DNA from: Mantis religiosa
Lineage: Eukaryota; Arthropoda; Insecta; Mantodea; Mantidae
NCBI GenBank assembly: GCA_030765055.1
Contig: JAUKNK010000057.1
Coordinates: forward strand, 5,077,501 to 5,141,500
Direction: 5' to 3'
DNA length: 64,000 bases
Under the pieces are notes generated by a model that was not told where the DNA came from, did not search any database, and was given only the letters and a program-made list of their open reading frames with translations. Positions 55,099-64,000 of this stretch are shown here, piece by piece. The position numbers were made by a program, and so were the translations under genes. Position 1 is the first letter of the stretch. Every line of letters starts with the position of its first letter.

Positions 55099-55310
55099 TC
55101 ACCCAATTAGCGGTAGGCTTGAGGGCAACAGCTGTCAGGAAACCAAAGGGCAGCCGTACCACGCCTCCCATTAGTCTCTGTCACTAACTGAAGGGATGGT
55201 TAGGGGAGGGATGTCGGGCCCCTGAGCCGTCTCTTTACCCTTCTACTAGGGTCTGGAAATTACGGGACATTCAATTTAATCGAGAACCTTCTAGATGGGC
55301 AAGCGGACCC

Positions 55311-55317
55311 TATATAA
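55311..55317 (+). promoter_or_regulatory. LTR TATA box, element F
   Basis: TATATAA within GACCCTATATAAGCG, about 355 bp before the LTR end; the same sequence is in the 3' LTR at 56995. A likely poly(A) signal AATAAA follows at 55609-55614, so transcription would start soon after the TATA box and R would span to near 55630. Confidence 0.6.
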
Positions 55318-55671
55318 GCGACACGTCGTGCAAGGGGAGTCAGTCAGTTGTTGGTTGAGTTGGTCAATCAGTTGGTTAGTGAGTGTGAGCGAGAAGACAG
55401 TCGCAGTTCTTGGTGTAAGAGTTAGTCAGTGACGTGTTAATGAACGAAGGGATTGTGTAACGGAAGACTGTACGTAACTGTGAAGGTGTACCGGAGTTTA
55501 TGTAATCGCGAGTACAAGTGAAGTTGTAACGGACGAACTGGTAAATTGTAATTGTGTGCAGCAAGTAATTTTGTGTAATTGGCAAGAGTTTAACTGTAAG
55601 TCGGTGGAAATAAAGAACATTGTTGAGTGGTGAAATTGGACTTTTCATTCCACGAACCCACAAAGTCACAC

Positions 55672-55724
55672 TGGCGTCAGAAGTGGGATATAACACAAAG
55701 TCACACTGGTGTCAGGAAGCGGGA
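55672..55724 (+). promoter_or_regulatory. Duplicated primer-binding site, element F
   Basis: TGGCGTCAGAAGTGGGAT at 55672 is followed 35 bp later by TGGTGTCAGGAAGCGGGAT at 55707. The second is preceded by ACAAAGTCACAC, a copy of the LTR end. The second PBS matches that of element B better than the first does. Both fit a tRNA-Leu 3' end. Confidence 0.75.
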
Positions 55725-55750
55725 TGAAAACATCACCGAACATTACAACC

Positions 55751-56794
55751 ATGGACGCGGCATTGGAAAGGATTTTGGAGAAATTGATGGAAATGAAGAC
55801 GGCCAACGACAACCTCACCGCCGAGTTGAAACAAATGAAGACGGCAAATGAAAACCTCGCTGCAAAAACAGAAACGGCTAACAACAACTTGGCCACGACA
55901 ATGACCTCAAAGATGGCCGAACTGACAGCGGAGATGAGGGCGGCGAACGAGGCTCTCGCCGCAAAGTTTGAGGAACGTTTGGCCGGCGTGAGGGATGATG
56001 TCGCGAAACTGGGCAAACGGAAGGGTCAAGTAGACGACCGCCTTAATGATTTAGAGGAAAAGGCCGACAACATCGCAAAACCCTTCACCCGCCTGACGGA
56101 GGAAAACCGGCCTTATGTGTGGACGGAGGACGCCGAAGACGCTTTCCAGCACCCGAAGGGGACCCTGTGCAGTGCTTCAATTTTGGGTTTCCCACAACCG
56201 GGTGGCGCCTTCATTGTGGACACCGACGCCAGCGACCATTGCATTGGAGGTGTCCTATCGCAGATCCAGGACGGCCACGAGCGCACAAGAGTGGAAGAGG
56301 AGGAGCGTGCCGCAGCAGTCCGAGTAGTTGTGGCAGTGCCTGCTGAAGGCTGGGATAGCGCAGGCCTGAGGAGGGAGCAGCTGGCGGACGCAGACTTGGG
56401 GCCACTCGTGAGGGAAGTGGACGCAGGGACGAGGCCAACCTGGGAGGACATCGCACAGAGGAGCGCCACCTACAAGTCGCACTGGGCCCAATGGGACTCG
56501 TTGAAGACCAGAGAGGGCGTGCTGTTCCGGGTATGGGAGTCACCCGATGGGAAGGCGCGGAGAGGACAGTTGGTACTTCCCCGGAGCAAGGTCCCGGAAA
56601 TCTTGGAGGAAGTGCACGCCGGTACTTCAGGAGGACACCTGGGAGCGAACCGAATGATTCACAAACTACGGCAGCGCTACTTCTGGCTCAGACTCCGGGC
56701 AGATCCTGGTGGTACACCTGGACCGCCTCGCACGCTACGATGGGGCTGTTCGTGGGCGAACAGCTTTGAGGAGGGAGCAGTGTCACCCAATTAG
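55751..56794 (+). CDS. Element F fused frame: Gag coiled coil, RNase H fragment, integrase zinc domain
   Basis: One open frame of 347 codons from MDAALERILEKLMEMKTAND to a stop inside the 3' LTR. Residues 1-105: coiled coil, LGKRKGQVDDRLNDLEEKAD. Then NIAKPFTRLTEENRPYVWTE, FIVDTDASDHCIGGVLSQIQ (first RNase H Asp only). At DGHER a further deletion removes the rest of RNase H and joins TRVEEEERAAAVRVVVAVPA, PTWEDIAQRSATYKSHWAQW and HAGTSGGHLGANRMIHKLRQ with RYFWLRLRAD (integrase zinc domain, His present). The last 30 residues are out of frame with integrase. It lacks every catalytic core, yet the frame is unbroken. Confidence 0.85.
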   Translation: MDAALERILEKLMEMKTANDNLTAELKQMKTANENLAAKTETANNNLATTMTSKMAELTAEMRAANEALAAKFEERLAGVRDDVAKLGKRKGQVDDRLNDLEEKADNIAKPFTRLTEENRPYVWTEDAEDAFQHPKGTLCSASILGFPQPGGAFIVDTDASDHCIGGVLSQIQDGHERTRVEEEERAAAVRVVVAVPAEGWDSAGLRREQLADADLGPLVREVDAGTRPTWEDIAQRSATYKSHWAQWDSLKTREGVLFRVWESPDGKARRGQLVLPRSKVPEILEEVHAGTSGGHLGANRMIHKLRQRYFWLRLRADPGGTPGPPRTLRWGCSWANSFEEGAVSPN

Positions 56795-57353
56795 CGGTAG
56801 GCTTGAGGGCAACAGCTGTCAGGAAACCAAAGGGCAGCCGTACCACGCCTCCCATTAGTCTCTGTCACTAACTGAAGGGATGGTTAGGGGAGGGATGTCG
56901 GGCCCCTGAGCCGTCTCTTTACCCTTCTACTAGGGTCTGGAAATTACGGGACATTCAATTTAATCGAGAACCTTCTAGATGGGCAAGCGGACCCTATATA
57001 AGCGACACGTCGTGCAAGGGGAGTCAGTCAGTTGTTGGTTGAGTTGGTCAATCAGTTGGTTAGTGAGTGTGAGCGAGAAGACAGTCGCAGTTCTTGGTGT
57101 AAGAGTTAGTCAGTGACGTGTTAATGAACGAAGGGATTGTGTAACGGAAGACTGTACGTAACTGTGAAGGTGTACCGGAGTTTATGTAATCGCGAGTACA
57201 AGTGAAGTTGTAACGGACGAACTGGTAAATTGTAATTGTGTGCAGCAAGTAATTTTGTGTAATTGGCAAGAGTTTAACTGTAAGTCGGTGGAAATAAAGA
57301 ACATTGTTGAGTGGTGAAATTGGACTTTTCATTCCACGAACCCACAAAGTCAC

Positions 57354-59110
<1,757 letters not shown>

Positions 59111-59479
59111 TTAGTGTGTTAGTGTTTTTATCTTTGCGCTTTTTATCTTGCCCGGGGGATTGTAAACAGAGGCTATCACTATATCCGTGTTGTGTATGTT
59201 TAGTTTGATAGCCGTGGTTTCCGCACGAGCTAAATTAGGGGAGTTAATTCTATAATGAAAAATATTATTTTGAATGGCTATTGCTGTCCAGCCTCCTCTG
59301 CGGTTGCCATCATTCCTATAAACTTGGTAGCCGGGAACGGAGAGACGATGTTTATGTGTTTCGTTTAGCAAAGCTATCTGAATGGAGTATGTTTGTAAGC
59401 GGTCTGTTAATTCTTTGGATCTTTTTCGGATGTCATTGCAGTTCCAGGAGACAATCCTAAGTGTGTCAGAATTAGCCAT
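59111..59479 (-). pseudogene. Jockey-like LINE ORF2, N-terminal AP-endonuclease fragment
   Basis: MANSDTLRIVSWNCNDIRKR, IQIALLNETHKHR, YQVYRNDGNRRGGWTAIAIQ and IVIASVYNPPGK. W-N-C-x-x-I (first motif), L-N-E-T-H (metal-binding Glu), G-G-x-A-I and S-V-Y-N-P-P are complete, so the first half of the endonuclease looks intact. The frame runs out after KTLTH at 59111. Confidence 0.85.
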
Positions 59480-59802
59480 GACTGTATCGGTTAAAGTCCC
59501 TAATAAGTTCCGTCAGGTAGTGGGCTGTCTGAAGTACGTCGTTCCCTGGTTGTGAGAATACGCCACAAAGAATTGAAAGGTGTTCCTCCACCTCGCTAAG
59601 TGGCACTCTGTGTTGGCAGTCCTAGTGACCTCACTAGTGAGCGCAGTGCCGTGGTAGGATCCCGTCTACTTCGGGTCAGGAGCGATTTTGTAGCTGCGGG
59701 AGGCGTAGCTCCCTTAGAGGGGCCTGCCTGAGTATTTGGTGCTGGTGTTGGTCGTGGGGGTCGCTCACTTCTGATTGGACTGGCCCCGGAACTGACCCGC
59801 AG

Positions 59803-60934
59803 CTACTCAATCGCGGAAGGTTCTGCTAGATGGGCTGGACGTGAGTGGCCTTTCATATTCCTGGTGAACCATTCCGCTTTGCTAGGTTGTGCAGCAGCTT
59901 GAGAATATAGAGCTTGCGTCCTCTGGTCTGTCTGGGGTTTGGAAGGCTGTGCACGGGCGATCCTCGCCAGTTTGTTGCATGCAGTGTAGTATGTGGTGCA
60001 ACCGCGCCAAGTTGCACCATGGCCCTGAGCGCCACATAGCACGCAAAGTCGTTCCAGAGGTGGACCAGTGCTTGTGCCGGAGAAGTGTGGACCTGTACAT
60101 TTGGCGCAAATGGGGGTTTGGGAACTGCAATCCTTTTTCACGTGCAAAAATTGTTGGCAGCGTGAGCGTTGTTTTGGTGTTGTGGCTCCTCTATACTCCT
60201 CTACGTGAGTTTTGAAATGCGCAGGGTATTTTAGTTCCAAATTTATATATTTTCAAGGGTGTCCTGCAGTTCTACTAGGAACATAGGCAGGGGGCTCTAT
60301 CCGTGGTGCGCCTTCTCATCTGAACTGCCCTTATAGCCTGGAACCCAGAGTTCGCCAGGTCTTCTTTGATTTCCTCCCCTGTGAATTCAGCATACAGCAC
60401 TTTTACAACAAAGCGGACAGTTCTTTCTTCGGGGTGGGGCATCAGGTAGTGCTGTACGCCGTTGGTCTTGAGGTAGCTTACCAAATTCTGGTAGTCCTCG
60501 AGCGAGAACGTCTTGAAAACAAAGTCCCCGGAGTTACGGGCTGTGTCTACTGTGTAGGTGAATTTAAGTTTGCTAGTCTTGTCTATGTCCTGAGTTAGTT
60601 GGCGGATGATCGCGGCTTGGGTTTTACTCACAAAAACGGCGCAATATCGGCTCCCTTATCCTGGCTGTCGATTGGGGCAGTATGTGTCAGTGGACCTGTG
60701 GCGGTAGCGTTGGAACAGCTGCGGTTGGGAGAAGTGGGCCTGGCAAGAGAAGGTGCCTTGGTTTGTAAGAGGAAGGAGTAGAGGGGGTAAGATAGGTTGA
60801 GGTGGTGGTGGAGTCTTGGAGCGTGAGGGGGGGGGACACTGAAAAAGTGATATCGGGAGAATTTTGCTCTTCGAAGTCTTGGTATTGGATGGGGAACTTT
60901 TGGCAGCCGACGCTGTCCTTCCTGTCTTAACCAA
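59803..60934 (-). pseudogene. Jockey-like LINE ORF1 (Gag-like, zinc knuckles)
   Basis: N-terminal piece (60656-60934): Ser/Thr/Pro-rich, VKTGRTASAAKSSPS. Middle (60275-60631): FVFKTFSLEDYQNLVSYLKT, NGVQHYLMPHPEERTVRFVV, EEIKEDLANSGFQAIRAVQM, an RRM-like/PRE_C2HC domain. C-terminal (59803-60240): C-terminal zinc knuckles CQQFLHVKKDC, CAKCTGPHFSGT and LCVLCGAQGHGATWRGC. This is the nucleic-acid chaperone of Jockey-type elements. Frame changes near 60640 and 60260 break it. Confidence 0.82.
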
Positions 60935-61400
60935 AGTGATATAAGTTTGTTTTGACTTGGTGAAGTGAAAGTGGGAGAGAGTAGCCTAAAGGGGGGCTTA
61001 AACGGTAATAGACAAGAGGAAGGAAGAGAGAGAGAGATAGAGCTTGCAAAGGGCGCTAAGAAGCCCGAGCAGCAGAGGACCGATCCCCGGGGAGCGCCTA
61101 GATACCGGCCGAGAGACCGTTGGCTATGGCCTTGCTGCTCTACCCAAGTGCAGAGCTGGTCACTTCCCTGTAAGCGGGCTGGAAATTGACGACCTAGCTA
61201 GTGCTCGGAGCGTCGACGTTCTTGCTGGCTCGGTCTCCCTTCTTCTCGCTTGGACAGCCACGTCCAAGCTGGTCGGGCTCTTCTTTCCGTAGATTCTCGT
61301 GTATTCTCGAAGTTCTGTAGATGTTCACCCCTCGAAGTCTCGGAGCGAACTGTGAATCGCTCGTCAGGAAGATCTCTTCCAGAGGTAGTGTGAACAATAC

Positions 61401-61884
61401 GTTTCAGGTTTCAAGTTTCTATTTTCAGTTTCATGGCCTGGTGCCGGTACAAAGGGGCCCGGCTTACAGGCTTAAATTTTCATTGAGGTTATATTTTGGG
61501 AGCTAAATGCTTATTGTCTACGTGGGTATATATATAACCCACACGCTGAGCTTTCTTAGCCCACCCAGAACAGTGATATTTAGTTAATGTCTTTCAGTGT
61601 TCCTTTTTTTATGTACAATATATACACGTGCTTATTTTTCACTTTTATTTACACACAGACATCAGCATTTACACTGCTCCGTGCGGCAGCGTGCTGCTGT
61701 CTCCTTGGCTGCTTTAGCGGCGGCCAATGCATATGGGGAAAGGTCTGGGCTGGAAGGACTTGGGCGCACATTGTGGTGTAAAGTGAATATTTTTATGCGT
61801 GCATGATTACGGTGTTTTGGTTCACCTTTCCCAATGTTGTTAATTTTTGGATTGCTATGTTGCTGTATGCGGTTTTTTTTTTAA
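61401..61884. other. No feature recognised
   Basis: Mixed composition. A CA/TA-rich stretch and several ATG-starting short frames with no family match. Confidence 0.35.
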
Positions 61885-62117
61885 TTTAAGTCCTCCAACG
61901 TTAAGTCATATCGGACGGTGAATGAATTGGGTGAAATGATGTTCAAATGAGTCCAGCGTCCAAGGAGCTTCGAGTTACCCAACATTCGTCTGGAAGGATA
62001 AGGGAAAACCCCGGAAAAAACCGTATCCAGTTAACTCACCCTGACCATGATTCGAAATCAGGACCTCTTGAACGTGAGGCAGACATGCTACCATCTACGC
62101 TACCGAGGCGGGCCGTA
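61885..62117 (-). repeat. tRNA-derived SINE (family 2), minus copy
   Basis: The plus strand reads CCAACGTTAAGTCATATCGG, TCATTTGAACATC-type body, TAAGGGAAAACCCC and then the tRNA-like head in reverse (ATTCGAAATCAGGACC; CTACCATCTACGCTACCGAGG). This is the reverse of the copy at 32682-32915. It is inserted beside the LINE RT fragment that follows. Confidence 0.85.
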
Positions 62118-62147
62118 TGCGTGCCCAGATGGAAGAGGCTCGTTTTA

Positions 62148-63322
62148 TTACGGCCTCGGGGATGTAGGGGACATGGGTTTCTTGATGAAGGCTGGCAGTA
62201 GTCGTGCGGATAGGATTTCACGTAAGGAGAGGTTTTGTAAGGTTTGGGCGTATTTTAGGGCAGTTTTGGAGGTGTTAGCCCAGACCACGGAGGCATATAC
62301 GACCACGGATAAAATAAAAGATGTGTAGAGCACAATCTTAGAGCACAGCTATAGCTTTTTGCTCCTAAATATGGGAATGCGAATCTTTAATTGCTACCGC
62401 CCTTTGTTGGCGCTATCTTTTAGGGGGGTAGTCCACTGCATCGTGCATGTCAACATCACGCTGAGGTACTTGACCTGCTGACGACAGTGCAATATTTGAT
62501 CATCGACCGTTAGGTCCATTGCCAAAGGGCGCCGCTTTGTAAAATGTATAAGCTGGCATTTGTTCGCATTAATTTTGATTTTCCAGTCGTGAAGCCATGA
62601 ACGGAAGCGGTCAATATACCGCTGCATCTCTAAAAGTCCATAACGAGGATTCTTATGATGGTTGTATATTGCAGTGTCGTCAACATACATTGCAACTTTG
62701 CATCTGGCATCCACGGGAAAGTCGTTGGTGAACAGTATGTACGTGAAGGGAGGCATAATGGCCCCCTGTGGTACGCCAGCCTGCATCACTCTGCCTTTGA
62801 GGAGAAGCGACCCACTTAGACGTAGAAGCGCCGATTTTCTAAGAAATTATGCAGCAGTGATAGAGAATTTTGGAGGCTGGGAAACTCTCAGTGCAGTTTG
62901 TAAATCAGGCCGTTGTGCAAGCACCGATCAAATGCGGCTTCTACGTCCAAAAATAGTGCCAAAGTTGAAGCCCCATTGTTAAATTGCTCGGTGACGTCAT
63001 CTGCTAATCTTAAGATTTGGAGGTCTGTTGAGTGTCCTTTTCTAAAGCCAAATTGCGAGTTAGAAATGTCAATCGACGAAATTTGATTTTGGAGTGGAAC
63101 GAGAATTATTTTCTTGAGCAATTTACCAATAGTAGACAGCAGACTAATGGAGCGGTAATTCTGAGGCTGCCTGGTGCTTTTCCTATGCTTCGGGAGCATT
63201 ATTATCTTGGCTCGTTTCCAAGTGTCCGGGAAATAATTTTCCTGCAAACAGGTTGTTCGTGTCGTGCTTAATTTAATGCGGAGGACCACCTTGATTTTAC
63301 CTGTAACCAAGGAAACTAATTC
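62148..63322 (-). pseudogene. Jockey-group LINE reverse transcriptase
   Basis: Minus-strand pieces: YFPDTWKRAKIIMLPKHRKS, NYRSISLLSTIGKLLKKI, SQFGFRKGHSTDLQIL, ALFLDVEAAFDRCLHNGL (motif A), GVPQGAIMPPFTYILFTND (motif B), VAMYVDDTAIYNHHKN (motif C, YVDD), DWKIKINANKCQLIHFTKR, then VVVYASVVWANTSKTALKY. Catalytic Asp residues are present. Breaks near 62890, 62790 and 62390. The upstream side is cut at 63322 by the LTR of a BEL/Pao element. It could belong to the same family as the ORF1/endonuclease at 59-61 kb. Confidence 0.88.
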
Positions 63323-63664
63323 TGTGGACTATACTCGATAGAGCTGTATTCATATCACTAGATAAATTTATTGCACACACTACACTTCTTATGTAAATAA
63401 TCATGAAGAAGACAACAATACATTTAATATTTGAGATAAACTAAAACGGTTCTTTCATTGCAACAACAGCTGCACGCAGCCACACAACGAAGCACATCAC
63501 ATGTCTCAACATGTCTGTAACTATAAAAAGGAAGAAGAAACCTCTTTTCTTGCGCGCTGGCGAGTCACATGACCAGCAGGCCGCATAACCGGCGACAAGT
63601 GAAATATTCATGCGCCCGCCGGAACAAATGACGATAATGGCTCAAACATATTGGGGCCCAAACA
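63323..63664 (-). repeat. BEL/Pao 3' LTR
   Basis: TG...CA boundaries, 342 bp, typical in length for BEL/Pao. On the minus strand it starts TGTTTGGGCCCCAATATG. Boundaries were inferred from the stop of LINE homology on one side and the pol end on the other; there is no partner LTR in the window to confirm them. Confidence 0.65.
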
Positions 63665-63708
63665 ACTGAACAGTTTTTTAATTTAACATAGACACACTTT
63701 GAAAAATA

Positions 63709-63999
63709 TCACTGTTGTTCTTGAGCTGGAAGAGGACACAGTTTCGCAATGGGGCGCCTATATTCACCCTTAGAAGTTCGTACTGTAGCTACCCGCACTA
63801 AACCATCACCACCAGGATGAGTCTCAGTGATGATTCCAAGTTCCCAATGCAGAGGAGATGAATTGTCTTCCATTAGAATGACCATGGTGTCTGCCTTAAG
63901 ATTTTCACTGGAACTGGACCACTTTTGCCTCTGCTGGAGTGAATGTAGATAGTCGGTTGACCACCGCTGCCACAGATGCTGTAGACGATCTTGGAGCTG
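63709..63999 (-). CDS. BEL/Pao polyprotein, C-terminal end of integrase (DUF5641-type)
   Basis: The open minus-strand frame enters at the window edge: RLQHLWQRWSTDYLHSLQQR, LKADTMVILMEDNSSPLHWE, LGIITETHPGGDGLVRVATV, RTSKGEYRRPIAKLCPLPAQ and then TGA at 63709-63711. The RWS-x-x-YL, P-L-x-W-x-LG-I and HPG-x-DG-x-VRV-x-TV-x-T blocks are the hallmark of the BEL/Pao integrase C-terminal domain. All 97 visible codons are open and motif-perfect, so this copy may be recent. Confidence 0.9.
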   Translation of the reverse strand, partial: QLQDRLQHLWQRWSTDYLHSLQQRQKWSSSSENLKADTMVILMEDNSSPLHWELGIITETHPGGDGLVRVATVRTSKGEYRRPIAKLCPLPAQEQQ

Positions 64000-64000
64000 T

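Larger units (their letters stand above)
59111..61400 (-). mobile_element. Jockey-like LINE, 5' part (5' UTR, ORF1, start of ORF2)
   Basis: Minus-strand order: a GC-rich putative 5' UTR (about 60940-61400), ORF1 in three frame-shifted pieces (60934-59803) and the endonuclease start of ORF2 (59479-59111). Homology stops at 59111 before the rest of the endonuclease and the RT. Retaining the 5' end while losing the 3' end is the reverse of normal LINE truncation, so a later deletion or rearrangement is likely. Confidence 0.75.
63323..64000 (-). mobile_element. BEL/Pao LTR element, 3' end (continues past the window)
   Basis: A 342-bp LTR (63323-63664; plus-strand ends TGTGGACTATACTCG and GGGGCCCAAACA) precedes, on the plus strand, the 3' end of a pol frame running off the window. 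It inserted into a LINE RT; the bases AATTC just left of the LTR would be the 5-bp target repeat, but the other side is outside the window. Confidence 0.8.

Noticed and set aside
55376..57353. Duplicate antisense genes in 55376-55696 and 57060-57353
   Set aside because: They are antisense readings of the two identical LTRs of element F.

Overview
This is a window of eukaryotic, almost certainly insect, nuclear DNA that is AT-rich and intron-bearing and is dominated by transposable elements. The mix (irritans-type mariner, piggyBac-like, Merlin-like and hAT remnants, Penelope, several APE-type LINEs, Ty3/gypsy and BEL/Pao LTR elements, two tRNA-derived SINE families) together with a zinc-finger gene whose N-terminus is full of I/V-K-x-E motifs suggests a cockroach or termite. 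That assignment is an inference; no species marker is visible. There are no bacterial features, operons, rRNA genes or CRISPR arrays.

Only two host genes can be supported. (1) On the minus strand at 5357-5482 lies a first coding exon of barrier-to-autointegration factor (BAF/BANF1), ending at a good GT donor; its second exon is not found, and its presumed intron holds a mariner, a piggyBac-like remnant and a LINE fragment. (2) On the plus strand from about 40.83 to 49.4 kb lies a three-exon C2H2 zinc-finger gene. Its 6.3-kb second intron carries an antisense LTR element and a SINE, and its finger array is cut by an in-frame stop with five more intact fingers behind it.

Layout: 0.9-2 kb Penelope endonuclease fragment and SINEs; 2.9-4.2 kb mariner (minus); 4.2-4.9 kb piggyBac-like remnant; 4.99-5.5 kb LINE scrap and BAF exon; 5.5-7 kb two inverted-repeat DNA elements; 7.3-11 kb LINE-1; 11-12.4 kb piggyBac-like debris; 14.7-20.7 kb LINE-2 with a solo LTR and a deleted gypsy element (B) nested in its 3' UTR; 22.6-23.3 kb hAT remnant cut by gypsy element C (23.3-25.75 kb); 26-26.9 kb SINE inverted and tandem array; 27-34 kb sparse, with unclassified repeats; 34.4-36.8 kb old gypsy element D; 38.4-40.2 kb second mariner with a LINE nested in it; 40.8-50 kb zinc-finger gene hosting gypsy element E; 52.9-53.7 kb LINE; 54.2-57.8 kb an (AAT)n array split by gypsy element F; 59.1-63.3 kb Jockey-like LINE pieces and a SINE; 63.3-64 kb the 3' end of a BEL/Pao element.

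The most interesting pattern is the gypsy group A-F. All members share LTR ends, a PBS that fits tRNA-Leu, and a long coiled-coil Gag N-terminus, but every copy lacks most of pol. E and F share two identical deletion junctions (Gag coiled coil joined to RT-thumb/RNase H, and integrase zinc domain joined to the extreme integrase C-terminus), yet their LTR divergence differs (about 2% versus none seen). This looks like a deleted, non-autonomous lineage that kept transposing, presumably with proteins supplied by an autonomous relative outside the window.
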